Assembly (NCBI RefSeq): GCF_900107375.1
Contig: NZ_FNPT01000026.1
Location: forward strand, 1-64,000
DNA from: Lysobacter sp. yr284
GTDB lineage: Bacteria > Pseudomonadota > Gammaproteobacteria > Xanthomonadales > Xanthomonadaceae
Length of the DNA: 64,000 nucleotides
Direction of reading: 5' to 3'
Shown here: one piece after another, positions 17,168 to 25,558 of the stretch
How positions within the stretch are numbered: the first letter of the stretch is position 1
Layout of the letters: each line of letters begins with the position of its first letter
The notes under the pieces: generated by a model
What the model was told of the DNA's origin: nothing
Seen by the model: the letters and a program-made list of their open reading frames with translations, nothing else
Database searches by the model: none
Position numbers and translations under genes: made by a program

Positions 17168-18700
17168 TCACAGCTCCGCCGGCCATTGCCGCAACCGCCG
17201 CAGCGCCCAGCCGCTCAATGCGGCGGCCAACAGCGCCAGCCACAGCGCGGTCGGCAGCGCGCCGGCCACGCGCGACCACGCCGGCGCGTCGTTCCAGGCA
17301 TAGGCCGGAATCGCGTCGAATTCGAGGAAGTTCATCCGCCCGTAGCTGTCCGCGCGCGGTTTCGGCGTCGGCGCGGCGATCTGGCGCTGGATGCGCGGAT
17401 AGAACCATTCGCGCAATTGCCGCTGGTAGCCCGCCGCCTGCCGCTCGAAGCGGCGATGGCGCTGCGCGTCGGTGCCGGCCAACTGCGCCAGCGCCTGCTC
17501 CATGCCCAGCGGCGGCGCCAGATAGCCGGCCCATTGCGACAGCCGCTCGCGCGCGCTGCGCGCGCTCTCCTGGCGGTCGCGCAGCGGCTGCAGGCGCCGT
17601 TCCAGCTTCGGCGCGAGGAAGGTCATGCGCGTCGCGTAGTCGAGGCCGCCGAGCTTGTCGAGCGAACCGGCCAAGTCGGCGCGGGCGCGGAAGTCGCGCG
17701 CCAGCAGCGCATCGCGTTCGGCGGCGATGGCGTCGTTGGCGCGGCGCTGCGCGTCGACATAGGCGATCGGCGCCGGCGCATCGCCCAGCCGCGCGGCCGC
17801 GCCGCTGCCCAGCAGCGGCAGGCCGATCGCCAGCACCGCCCACACCGCGCTCATCAGGCTGATCGCGCCGGCGGCGCCGGGCCACGCGGACACCACGACG
17901 AAACCCAGCGCGGCCCAGAACCCCAGGTAGGCCACCACCAGTGCCGCCGACGCGATCAACTCGGGAACGGCCGCGGCGAGATCGGCGCCGGCCGAGAACA
18001 ACGACACCGCCACGCCCAGCAACACCGCCGGCGCCAGCCAGGCGAAGATCGCGGCGATGCGCGCGCCCAGCCACGCGCGCGGGCCGACCCGCTGCGCGGC
18101 GATCAGCCGCAACATGCCGTGGTCGCGCTCGAAGGTCGCGAGCAGGCCGATCAGCACGATCGCCGCCACCGGCAGCAGGTACACCAGCACATAGCCCAGG
18201 TCGAAACGGCCCAGGCCGAGCGCGCGCGGATTTTCGAAGTCGTAGGCCGGCTCCACCCCGAACGGCGTTTCCAGCTTCACCGGCAGGCGCGTCGGCATCA
18301 GGTCGCTGCCGCCCACCGCCAGCGGCGACAGCGGCAGGTTGGGCTTGTAGGCGTGGGCGCGCAGGAAGTAGCGGCTGAAGCCGGCGACGTCGGTCGGGTC
18401 CTGCCAGTACGGCACCGGCTCCTGCGCGGGCTCGGCGTAGCGGCGCGCGCGTTCGAGGATCTGCTGGGTCCAGGCCAGGTCGGCGGCGCGGCTGCGCTCG
18501 ATCGCGCGGTTCTGTTCGCGGTGCAGCGCGGCGCCGCTGTGCGCGCCCCACAGCATCGCCACGAACAACAAGCCCAGCACCGCCCACAGCAGGCGGCTGC
18601 GGCCGACGTGGCCGAGCTCCCAGCGCAGCAGCTCGGCGAAGCCGGCGGTGCGCGCGGCCGGCAGTTCGAGGGCGCCGAGATGCCCGCTTTGCGCGCTCAT
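17168..18700 (-). CDS. ABC-2-type permease, DUF3526-like (second)
   Basis: This 510-residue membrane protein has one N-terminal transmembrane segment (LLWAVLGLLFVAMLWGAHSG), a large extracytoplasmic insert, then a cluster of five hydrophobic segments (GYVLVYLLPVAAIVLIGLLATFERDHGMLRLIAAQ onward) and a C-terminal anchor (TALWLALLAAALSGWALRRLR). This layout and the FERDHGMLRL motif after TM2 are typical of ABC-2/DUF3526 permeases. The start overlaps the previous permease stop by ATGA. It is very probably a subunit, with the neighbouring permease and ATPase, of one transporter coupled to the receptors. The transport direction cannot be told; ABC-2 proteins are usually exporters. Confidence 0.85.
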   Translation of the reverse strand: MSAQSGHLGALELPAARTAGFAELLRWELGHVGRSRLLWAVLGLLFVAMLWGAHSGAALHREQNRAIERSRAADLAWTQQILERARRYAEPAQEPVPYWQDPTDVAGFSRYFLRAHAYKPNLPLSPLAVGGSDLMPTRLPVKLETPFGVEPAYDFENPRALGLGRFDLGYVLVYLLPVAAIVLIGLLATFERDHGMLRLIAAQRVGPRAWLGARIAAIFAWLAPAVLLGVAVSLFSAGADLAAAVPELIASAALVVAYLGFWAALGFVVVSAWPGAAGAISLMSAVWAVLAIGLPLLGSGAAARLGDAPAPIAYVDAQRRANDAIAAERDALLARDFRARADLAGSLDKLGGLDYATRMTFLAPKLERRLQPLRDRQESARSARERLSQWAGYLAPPLGMEQALAQLAGTDAQRHRRFERQAAGYQRQLREWFYPRIQRQIAAPTPKPRADSYGRMNFLEFDAIPAYAWNDAPAWSRVAGALPTALWLALLAAALSGWALRRLRQWPAEL

Positions 18701-20100
18701 GGCCGCAACCTGCGCGCTGCCAGCGCCAGCAGTCCCGCGGCCAGCGCCGCCCAGCCGAACAAGCCGGCCAGCGCCGGCGCCGCGTTGCGCCAATTCGCCG
18801 TCAGCCCCGGCTGCGGCGCCTGGAACTGCGGCACCTGCGCCCACAGCGCTTCGTCGTTGGTATGGCGCGGTTGCGCGCCGTTGAGCGGATGCGCCATCAC
18901 GTCCTCGTTCATGCGGTTGACCAGCGCGCGCCGGTACTGCTCGGCGGCGTCGATGAAACGCCGGTGGTGGCCGAAGTCGCTGCCGGCCAGCATCGGCGAC
19001 AGGCTCTGCATCGCCGCCGCCGGGCTCAGCCAGCCCCAGGCGGCGAACGCGCGGTCCTGCGCGGCGACGCGGTCGTAGAAGCCGCCGAGCACGCGGTCGA
19101 ACACCTGGTGCGAATGGCGTTCGCTCAGGTCCAGCTCGGCACCGCGCGCGTCCACCCGCATGTCGCCCACGTCCTTGGCGCCGTACTGCGCGAGCAATGC
19201 CTGGCGATGTTTTTTCGCCTCCTCGGCGGTCCAGAACGACGGCGCCTGGTCCTGCAGTTGCTGCTTGACCTGTTGGCTCGACGGCAGCGGATGCGCCGCC
19301 TCCACCGCGCTGCTGGCCCAGCGCGGCAGCGCCAGCGCCAGCGCGATCCACAAGCCGAACAACAGCGCCAGCGCCCCGCGCACGCTGCGCGCCAGCAGCG
19401 ACACCGACACGCCCAGCGCGGTCAGCACGCCCAGGTACAGCGCCATCGCCGCGGCCCACAGCGCCAAGCGCAAGGCCAGGTCCGCGTTCAACGCGCCCAA
19501 CGCGGCGCTGGCGACGGCCGAAGCCGCGACCACCGGCGCCAGCAACGCCAGCGACAGCGCCGACCAGATCGCCCACGCCTTGGCCGCGACGATCGCGCGC
19601 GGCCGCAACGCCGCGCCCAGCGCCAGCCGCAGAGTGCCGCGCTCGCGGTCCATCGCCACCGCGGTGAACGCCAACAGGAACGCGACCAGCGGCGCGAACG
19701 CGATCAGCAGGCTGGCCGGGCTGGCCAGGCCGGCGCGCTGCAGCGGCGAGGCGTCGCCCTGCGGCCGGTACAGCATGTCGTTCTGCACGTGCGCTTCCAG
19801 CCACACGGTCTGGCCGACGAAGGGTTCGGCGCCGGGATCCAGCGCCGCCAGCGCCGGGGTCGGCTTGAACGCGAAGATGCTGTAGTGCGCGGCCGAATGC
19901 GGGTCTTTCTCGCCCTGCCCCAGCCAGCGCGCGCGCTCGGCGCGCGCGGCCTCGTTCTTGGCGGCGTTGCCCGCGGCGACGCCGGCCAGATCGAACGCGA
20001 ACGCGAGCAGCACCAGGGCGGCCAGCGCCAGCAACGCCCACCACGCGCGCCGGTCGCGGCGCAGCAGGGTCCATTCGTAGCCGGTCAGCGACGCGCTCAT
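18697..20100 (-). CDS. ABC-2-type permease, DUF3526-like (first)
   Basis: This 467-residue permease has the same architecture as its neighbour: N-terminal segment (AWWALLALAALVLLAFAFDLAGV), an extracytoplasmic stretch, then SLLIAFAPLVAFLLAFTAVAMDRERGTLRLALGAAL and further transmembrane segments, a second soluble insert with HSHQVFDRVLGGFYDRVAAQDRAFAAWGWLSP, and a C-terminal anchor. The MDRERGTLRL motif matches the FERDHGMLRL motif of the paralogue, so the two probably arose by duplication and form a heterodimer. It overlaps the ATPase stop and the next permease start by 4 bases each (ATGA), implying tight translational coupling. Confidence 0.86.
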   Translation of the reverse strand: MSASLTGYEWTLLRRDRRAWWALLALAALVLLAFAFDLAGVAAGNAAKNEAARAERARWLGQGEKDPHSAAHYSIFAFKPTPALAALDPGAEPFVGQTVWLEAHVQNDMLYRPQGDASPLQRAGLASPASLLIAFAPLVAFLLAFTAVAMDRERGTLRLALGAALRPRAIVAAKAWAIWSALSLALLAPVVAASAVASAALGALNADLALRLALWAAAMALYLGVLTALGVSVSLLARSVRGALALLFGLWIALALALPRWASSAVEAAHPLPSSQQVKQQLQDQAPSFWTAEEAKKHRQALLAQYGAKDVGDMRVDARGAELDLSERHSHQVFDRVLGGFYDRVAAQDRAFAAWGWLSPAAAMQSLSPMLAGSDFGHHRRFIDAAEQYRRALVNRMNEDVMAHPLNGAQPRHTNDEALWAQVPQFQAPQPGLTANWRNAAPALAGLFGWAALAAGLLALAARRLRP

Positions 20101-20855
20101 GCCGCGGCCGCTCCCGCCGGCGCCGGGCCTGCGGCGTCGAGCTCCTGCAGGTACAGCGCCTCGATCTGCGAGGCCGACAGTTCGCTGGTGCGCCGCTCGG
20201 TCAACAGCCGGCCCGCGCGCAGGATGCCGAGGCGATGGGCCACGTCCTTGACCCGGTACAGATCGTGCGTCGCCATCAGCACCGCCACGCCGCGGCGCGA
20301 AGCCGCGCGCACGCCGTGCGACAGATCGTTGGCGGCGCTGGCGTCCAGGCCGGAGGTCGGCTCGTCGAGCAACAACAACTGCGCGTCCTTGGCCAGGGCG
20401 ATGGCGAGTCCGACCTTCTGCCGCATGCCCTTGGAGAAGCCGCCGGCGCGGCGCGCGTGCGCCTCTTCCTGCAGCCCGGCCTGGCGCAGCAGCTCGCGCG
20501 CCTGGTTCGCATCGATGCGGCGGCCGCCGAGCAAGGCGAAGTAGCTCAGGTTCTCGATCGCATCGAGCTGCGGATGCAGCATCACCGTTTCCGGCAGGTA
20601 GGCGATCTTGGCGCGCGCGCCGAGACGGTCGCGGGCGACGTCGGTGCCGGCGACCTCGATGCGACCGGCGTCGGGGTCGAGGAAGCCCAGGATCAGGTTC
20701 AACGTGGTGGTCTTTCCGGCGCCGTTGGGGCCGAGCAGGGCGTACACCTCGCCCGGCGCGATCGCCAGCGACAGCGCCTGCAGCGCATGGCGGTCGCCGA
20801 AGTCCTTGCGCACGCCGTCCAGCCGCAGCGCGTCGCCGTTGTGCGTCGAATTCAT
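20097..20855 (-). CDS. ABC transporter ATP-binding protein
   Basis: This 252-residue ABC ATPase has Walker A GPNGAGKT at 42-49, the Q-loop region YLPETVML near 87, signature FSKGMRQK at 140-147, Walker B LLLLDEP ending at 166 and the switch His in MATHD. The signature has the GMRQ form seen with ABC-2 permeases rather than importers that pair with a binding protein, and no substrate-binding protein gene is present. Start ATG 20855 overlaps the receptor stop (ATGA). With the two DUF3526 permeases it makes a complete inner-membrane transporter in the operon. Confidence 0.94.
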   Translation of the reverse strand: MNSTHNGDALRLDGVRKDFGDRHALQALSLAIAPGEVYALLGPNGAGKTTTLNLILGFLDPDAGRIEVAGTDVARDRLGARAKIAYLPETVMLHPQLDAIENLSYFALLGGRRIDANQARELLRQAGLQEEAHARRAGGFSKGMRQKVGLAIALAKDAQLLLLDEPTSGLDASAANDLSHGVRAASRRGVAVLMATHDLYRVKDVAHRLGILRAGRLLTERRTSELSASQIEALYLQELDAAGPAPAGAAAA

Positions 20856-23146
20856 AGGTTCACCCTCAAGGTCAGTTCGACGCTGCGCGGCGCGCCGAGC
20901 ACGAATTGGTCGGCGGCGCCGCCGGTCCAGTCGGCGTACAGCGCATCGCCGAGGTTGCGGCCGTACAGCGCGACCTCGCCGAACGGCAGTTGCCAGGCGA
21001 CGCTCGCGTCCCACACCGTGCGGCCGGCGACGCGCAGGCGGTTGGCGTTGTCGGCGTACCAAGGGCCGACGTAGCGCGCGCCGGCGCCGACGGTCAACGG
21101 CAGCGCATCGAAGCGATAGCTCGCGTGCAGCTGGGCGAGGCGCTCGGGCACGTTCGGCGGCACGTTGCCGGCGCGGTCGGCGCCGCCGGCTTCGCGCAAC
21201 GTGTCGAAGCGCGCATCCAGCGCGGCGACGCTGGCGTCGATGCGCAGCGCGCGGGTCAGCGACGCCGCCGCGGTCAGTTCGATGCCGCGCGAGGACTGCG
21301 TCCCGCCCTGCACCGACAAATTGGCGTTGTTCGGATCGCGGGTGACGATGTCGTCCTGTTCGATCCAGTACGCGCTCGCGCCCAGGTCGACGCGGCCGTC
21401 CCACACGCTGCTCTTGATCCCGGCCTCGGCCGAGCGGCCCTGGGTCAGCTCGAAGCGCGAGTTGGCCAGCGACAGCAGCGGCAGGCTGCCGACCGGCGCC
21501 ACCGAAGTGCTGTACTGCGCATACAGCTGGGTCTTGGGCGCCAGATCGTAGACCGTGCCCACGCGCCACGACAGCGGCTCGTAGCTGCGCTCGAAGCGCG
21601 AGCGCGCGCCGGTGTTGCGGTCGGCGATGTGTCGTTCCAGCTCGATCCGGTCGTAGCGCAGTCCCGCCAGCAGCAGCCAACGCTCGCTCAGGTTCAGCGC
21701 ATCCTCGGCGAACACCGAGTACACCCGGGTGCGCGAATCGAAGTCGACGCGGTTGCCGGCGCCGGGGAAGTTGGCCGCGGTGTCGGCGAAGCCGGCCGAG
21801 CCGCGCTGCGGCGCGAACGGGTCCACCGCCGTGGTCGCGCCGAACCGGCGCATGACCGCGAAGTCGCCATCGCTGACCTCCGCGCCGATCGCCGCGCGGT
21901 TGCGGCGGCCGCCCCAGTCGCCGTCCAGCGACAGCGTCGCGCGCTCGACCCAGAAACGGTGATCGTGTTCGATCCGGGTGGTGCCGCGGTCGAGCAGGCG
22001 CGTGCGCGGGTTGAACGCATAGGTTTCCGAGTTCCACCAGCGGCGCTTGGCGTCGTAATAGCTGAACTCGTTGGAGAAACGCAGGCCCTCGCCGATCTGC
22101 CAGCCGACCCGGGTGCGCAGCCAGTCGCCGCGCGAATCCTGCAGGCCGTTGTCGACGTTGTAGTTGCGCCGGCGCAGCGCGCGGTCCAGCACGCGGCCGT
22201 CGGCGCTGCGCACCAGCGATGCCGGATCGCGCGCCAGCGCCGCCGGGACCAGCGGCGTGCCCCAGTAAGCGGTGTCGTAGTCGTCCTCGAAGTGATCCAG
22301 CGCGACATCGACTTCGACCGCCTCGCTCGGCCGCCAGCGCGCGGCCACGGTCGCCGAGGTCGCTTCGCTCGCGGTGCCGTCGACGTAGCCGTCGCCGCGC
22401 CGGTGGCTGGCGATCGCGCGCAGCGCCAGGTTTTCGCCGACCGGCTCGTTGAAATCCACCGCGTAGCGCCGGCCGCCGAAGCTGCCGAAACCGACCAGGC
22501 CCGCGAACGCGCGCGCGTCGAAGTCGGGACGCTTGGGCACCAGGTTGATCGCACCGGCCAGCGCGCCCTCGCCGTACAGCACCGAGGCCGGGCCTTTGAG
22601 CACTTCGATGCGCTCGAAGCTCCAACTGTCGAAGTCGCGGGTCACCAGCGGCGCCGCGCTCTGACGCACGCCGTCGTACAGCAGCGCGATCGCGCCGCCG
22701 CTGAAGCCGCGCATCGAGGCCATGCCGGGCGAGGACGGCAGTTGCCCGGCGAGCACGCCCGGCGCCGCGTTGAGCGCCTCGACGCTGCCGCGCAGGCCGC
22801 GCGCCTGGATCTGCTCCTGGGTCAGGGTCTCGACCGTCGCCGGGGTCTCGCGCGCGCTCAGGCCCAGGCGCGAGGCGGTCGGCGCCGGCCGATCCCAGGG
22901 CGCGGTCGCGGCGCTTTCGACGGTGACCTTGTCGAGCAGCTTGGGGGTGGCGCCGCCGCCGGCCTGGGCCGGCGCGGTCTGGGCCAGCGCGCCGTGGCCG
23001 AACAAGCCCGGCAGCGCCAACGCGGCCAGCGCGGCGCCCGCGATCTGCCGCGCCGCGCCGGTGCGCGTCCGCGCGCCGTTGCCGCCGCGCTGCTGTGCCT
23101 CGATATCCGCCGCTGCCGCGCGGCCTCCCCGCCTGCCTGTACTCAC
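20852..23146 (-). CDS. TonB-dependent siderophore-type receptor, first gene of the operon
   Basis: This outer-membrane receptor has about 764 residues from GTG 23146, chosen because AGGGG lies 5 bases upstream; a TTG at 23167 lies only 5 bases from the palindrome. A long charged n-region is followed by a signal core (IAGAALAALALPGLFGHGALAQ). The plug carries the siderophore-receptor marks TPATVETLTQEQIQARG, PGVLAGQLPSSPGMASMRGFSGG and ERIEVLKGPASVLYGEGALAGAINLVPKRP. The barrel ends SVELTLRVNL. It probably binds a metal-chelate complex. The Zur/Fur-like palindrome immediately upstream suggests repression by metal. It is translationally coupled to the ABC ATPase gene. Confidence 0.92.
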   Translation of the reverse strand: MSTGRRGGRAAAADIEAQQRGGNGARTRTGAARQIAGAALAALALPGLFGHGALAQTAPAQAGGGATPKLLDKVTVESAATAPWDRPAPTASRLGLSARETPATVETLTQEQIQARGLRGSVEALNAAPGVLAGQLPSSPGMASMRGFSGGAIALLYDGVRQSAAPLVTRDFDSWSFERIEVLKGPASVLYGEGALAGAINLVPKRPDFDARAFAGLVGFGSFGGRRYAVDFNEPVGENLALRAIASHRRGDGYVDGTASEATSATVAARWRPSEAVEVDVALDHFEDDYDTAYWGTPLVPAALARDPASLVRSADGRVLDRALRRRNYNVDNGLQDSRGDWLRTRVGWQIGEGLRFSNEFSYYDAKRRWWNSETYAFNPRTRLLDRGTTRIEHDHRFWVERATLSLDGDWGGRRNRAAIGAEVSDGDFAVMRRFGATTAVDPFAPQRGSAGFADTAANFPGAGNRVDFDSRTRVYSVFAEDALNLSERWLLLAGLRYDRIELERHIADRNTGARSRFERSYEPLSWRVGTVYDLAPKTQLYAQYSTSVAPVGSLPLLSLANSRFELTQGRSAEAGIKSSVWDGRVDLGASAYWIEQDDIVTRDPNNANLSVQGGTQSSRGIELTAAASLTRALRIDASVAALDARFDTLREAGGADRAGNVPPNVPERLAQLHASYRFDALPLTVGAGARYVGPWYADNANRLRVAGRTVWDASVAWQLPFGEVALYGRNLGDALYADWTGGAADQFVLGAPRSVELTLRVNL

Positions 23147-23172
23147 TGCGACCCCTGCTACGCTCAAAGTGT

Positions 23173-23195
23173 GAAATGAAACGATATATCATTTC
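23173..23195. promoter_or_regulatory. Zur-like (alternatively Fur-like) operator before the operon
   Basis: A 23-base AT-rich dyad with perfect 7-base arms GAAATGA and TCATTTC lies 26 bases upstream of the first receptor start. Compared by hand with the remembered enterobacterial Zur consensus (GAAATG-TTATA-N-TATAA-CATTTC), 17 of 22 specified positions agree. An overlapping 19-base stretch (23183-23201) matches the Fur consensus at 13 of 19. AT-rich DNA of this kind is rare in this window. Metal repression of the operon is therefore likely, with zinc favoured. Confidence 0.65.
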
Positions 23196-23336
23196 ATTAT
23201 CGGCACAAGGTAAGCGCGGCAAGCGGGGCCGTCAATACGGGGTGAAGGGATTCCGTCCGGAATCTGTGTGCGCCATCAACGCCGGCGCAAACGCGGCGGC
23301 GCGGGCCGGGCCGCGCCGCGCGGGGTGGAGCGCCGC

Positions 23337-24122
23337 TCAGCCCAGGCGGATGAAGTCGCAGGCCGCGGTCTTGCGCGCGCGCTGGGCGACCTCGAAGCCG
23401 TTGGCCGAGCCTTTGTGGTCGGTGTTGCCCTCGATGCTGAGGAAGCTCTCGGCATTGCCGTCGAAGGCGAACCCGGTATGGATCCAGTCGCTGGCGCTCT
23501 TGCGCACCAGAAACACGCCGCAGGCGCCGAGCGCGGCGAAGCCCGGGCTGCCGCCGGCGACCGTGCGCCCGGCGAGGAAGCGTCCGCCCGCCTTGGCCTG
23601 CGCGGCCAGTTCGTCGCAACCGAAACTGCCGGCGACCGGCATCGCCCGCTGCGCGTGCTCGGCCGCCTGGCGCAGCACCGTGCTGACGAAGCCGGCGCAC
23701 CACAGCATCGAATCGCCTTCGCTGCCCTTCATGTACAGCCGCACCCACGGCCCGCGGTTGGCGCCGCCGATTTCGATCGGATGCGCGGCCAGATGCTGTT
23801 CGGCGAACCAGCGCACCAACTGCGGATACGGCTTGTTGGCCGGCGCGGCGGCGCCGGCGCCGAGCACCCGCGCCATCGGTTCGGTCAGCGCCGCCCACAG
23901 CGCCGGCCCGACTTCGCCGGCATAGGCGATGCGCTTGCGCGCTGCGAAGCCCTGCAGCGCGCGGTCGCTGCCCGGACCGAACTTGCCGTCGACCGGGGTG
24001 CCGTTGCCGTGGAAGCCCAGCCATTCCTGCACCCGCTTCACCGCCGCGCCGCTGGCGCCTTGGCGCAACGCGCCGGGGAAGTCGAGTTCGCGACGGACGA
24101 ACGATTGATCCTGCAGCGGCAT
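23337..24122 (-). CDS. Peptidoglycan-binding domain protein with CHAP-like C-terminus
   Basis: This 261-residue protein starts MPLQDQSFVRRELDFPGALR at ATG 24122, with AGGAG 7 bases upstream. Residues 20-80 form a PG_binding_1 domain (GASGAAVKRVQEWLGFHGNGTPVDGKFGPGSDRALQGFA). The C-terminal half has the Cys/His/polar spacing of a CHAP-type amidase: Cys142 in MLWCAGFVSTVL, His215 in DWIHTGFAF and Glu231/Asn233 in SIEGNTDHKGSA. There is no signal peptide, so it is either cytoplasmic or delivered by a secretion system or lysis. Similar proteins occur as cell-wall hydrolases in predatory Lysobacter. The catalytic assignment is by pattern only. Confidence 0.75.
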   Translation of the reverse strand: MPLQDQSFVRRELDFPGALRQGASGAAVKRVQEWLGFHGNGTPVDGKFGPGSDRALQGFAARKRIAYAGEVGPALWAALTEPMARVLGAGAAAPANKPYPQLVRWFAEQHLAAHPIEIGGANRGPWVRLYMKGSEGDSMLWCAGFVSTVLRQAAEHAQRAMPVAGSFGCDELAAQAKAGGRFLAGRTVAGGSPGFAALGACGVFLVRKSASDWIHTGFAFDGNAESFLSIEGNTDHKGSANGFEVAQRARKTAACDFIRLG

Positions 24123-24453
24123 GGTCTTGCTCCTTGAGGCCGACGCGTCCATGAGGGCGGCCGCGCGGCATGCGGCGCGGCCGGTGCGCGCGCAACCCGG
24201 TGCGCGCGACGTTCTAGCCAACGCCGCGGCTGCGGCGGCGCGGTCAATCCGCGGCGATACGCGAATGCAACGTCGCAGCGGCCGTCGTCGCGACGAAACC
24301 GCGTTTTTCGCGAGCCTTCGAAGGGCCGTTTGCGCAGGCCTTCGCCTGCGAGCGCGCTTGTGGGAGGAACTTCGGTCCCGACGCTCTTGTTCCCGATCGC
24401 AGCGACCCGGGCGAGAAGCGTCGGGCCTTAAGGCCTTCCAAAGCCACCGCCGC
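24123..24453. other. Intergenic gap holding a dispersed repeat element
   Basis: No gene is seen. The right part (24361-24440) is a diverged copy of the GGGAGGGCCTTCAGGCCCGACG family, with outward-facing complementary ends (TGGGAGGAACTTCGGTCCCGACGC and GCGTCGGGCCTTAAGG). It separates the CHAP-like gene from the oxygenase gene and may act as a terminator or processing hairpin. Confidence 0.6.
24361..24440. repeat. Palindromic dispersed repeat (REP-like), copy A
   Basis: The left end reads TGGGAGGAACTTCGGTCCCG and the right end GTCGGGCCTTAAGGCCTTCC, roughly inverted, with a spacer containing CCCGATCGCAGCGACCCGGG. It is the same family as the copies at 39461-39553 and 44861-44965 and the partial copies near 9602, 39311 and 43863, but more diverged. 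Confidence 0.65.
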
Positions 24454-25209
24454 TCATTGCGCGTCGTGGAAGATCACCCCGAGCGTATGCCGCGTCCCCG
24501 CGCGCAGCGCGCTCACGCCATGGCGCAGGTTGACCCGGTAGAACCCGCGCGCGCCGCGCTGCGGGCGATGGCGCACCGCGAACGCTACCGCATCGCCCTG
24601 CTGCAACGGCACCACCTGCGCGCGCGACTGCATGCGCGGGCGTTGCTCGGTCAGCACGAATTCGCCGCCGTCGAAATCGCGCCCGGGCTGCGACAGCAGC
24701 ACCGCCACCTGCAGCGGAAACACGTGCTCGCCGTAGACGTCCTGGTGCAGGCAGTTGTAGTCGCCCTCGCCATAGCGCAGCAGCAACGGCGTCGGCCGCG
24801 CCTGTCCGGCCGCGTGGCAGCGCGCGAGGAAGTCCTCGAGCGCGAGCGGATACGCACCGTCGATTCCGAGCATCGCATTCCAACGCGTCGCGGTCGGCGC
24901 CAGCCGCGGATACAGGCTTTCGCGCAGGGTCTGCAGCAACGGCGGCAGCGGATAGCGGAAATAGCGATACTCGCCGCGGCCGAAGCCGTGGCGCTGCATC
25001 GTCACCCGGCTGCGATAACGCGCGTCTTCGTCGTAACCCCCGGCCAGGGCCGCGCATTGGCGCGCGCCGAGCAGCCTCGGCAACACCGTCCAGCCGTCCG
25101 CGTCGAGCGCGGCGGCCGCCGCATCCCAGTCGTAGCCGGCGATGCGGCGGCGCAGGCGCAGGCGCGGATCCCGCGCGGCGTCCGCCAAGGCGTCGGTATC
25201 GGTTCGCAT
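24454..25209 (-). CDS. 2-oxoglutarate/Fe(II) oxygenase, prolyl-hydroxylase-like
   Basis: This 251-residue protein starts MRTDTDALADAARDPRLRLR at ATG 25209 (GAGGG upstream). The double-stranded beta-helix core shows the iron facial triad and 2OG arginine: CLHQDVYGEHVFPLQVAVLLSQPGRDFDGGEFVLTEQ (His-x-Asp), then RHGVSALRAGTRHTLGVIFHDAQ (distal His and Arg). An N-terminal region (WDAAAAALDADGWTVLPRLLGARQCAALA) matches other small bacterial members. Such enzymes hydroxylate proteins or small metabolites; this subgroup is often annotated as a proline hydroxylase. The substrate is unknown. It is monocistronic between a repeat element and the Ax21 promoter region. Confidence 0.88.
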   Translation of the reverse strand: MRTDTDALADAARDPRLRLRRRIAGYDWDAAAAALDADGWTVLPRLLGARQCAALAGGYDEDARYRSRVTMQRHGFGRGEYRYFRYPLPPLLQTLRESLYPRLAPTATRWNAMLGIDGAYPLALEDFLARCHAAGQARPTPLLLRYGEGDYNCLHQDVYGEHVFPLQVAVLLSQPGRDFDGGEFVLTEQRPRMQSRAQVVPLQQGDAVAFAVRHRPQRGARGFYRVNLRHGVSALRAGTRHTLGVIFHDAQ

Positions 25210-25558
25210 CGGTTCGATGCCCTCAAACGTATACGGATGACGGACGTCATGCTGGCGATGCGCGCATCGCCGCGCCATCCGATTCTTGCGCCCGGACGGT
25301 TTGCCGATCGTGCGCGGCGATGTTCAGCCGCGAGCAAGGCTGCGCTGCGAAAAACGCCAAAAACCCCTTGAAAACCATGACTTCAGGCCTAGGCGAAAAC
25401 CGAAGTACCGTAAACAGAACGTTTAGTTCCCATAAAAATATGAGAAAAATTCAGGCGCTATTGAAGCGCGGTGACGATACTGCGCACACCGATCCACACG
25501 GACGCCTTACCCCGAGGCGCGTGGAGACGGATAAGACCAATAAAGAGGCTAGACCTTT
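25210..25558. other. Leader/promoter region of the Ax21-family gene
   Basis: No gene is seen in 349 bases. Positions 25340-25470 are markedly AT-rich for this genome (runs such as CATAAAAATATGAGAAAAATTCAGG), consistent with a strong promoter and a long 5' untranslated leader for the abundant outer-membrane protein that follows. Confidence 0.5.

Noticed and set aside
23337-24122. Prophage endolysin
   Set aside because: The PG_binding/CHAP-like gene has no lysis, holin, integrase or tail genes near it, so a prophage origin is not supported.
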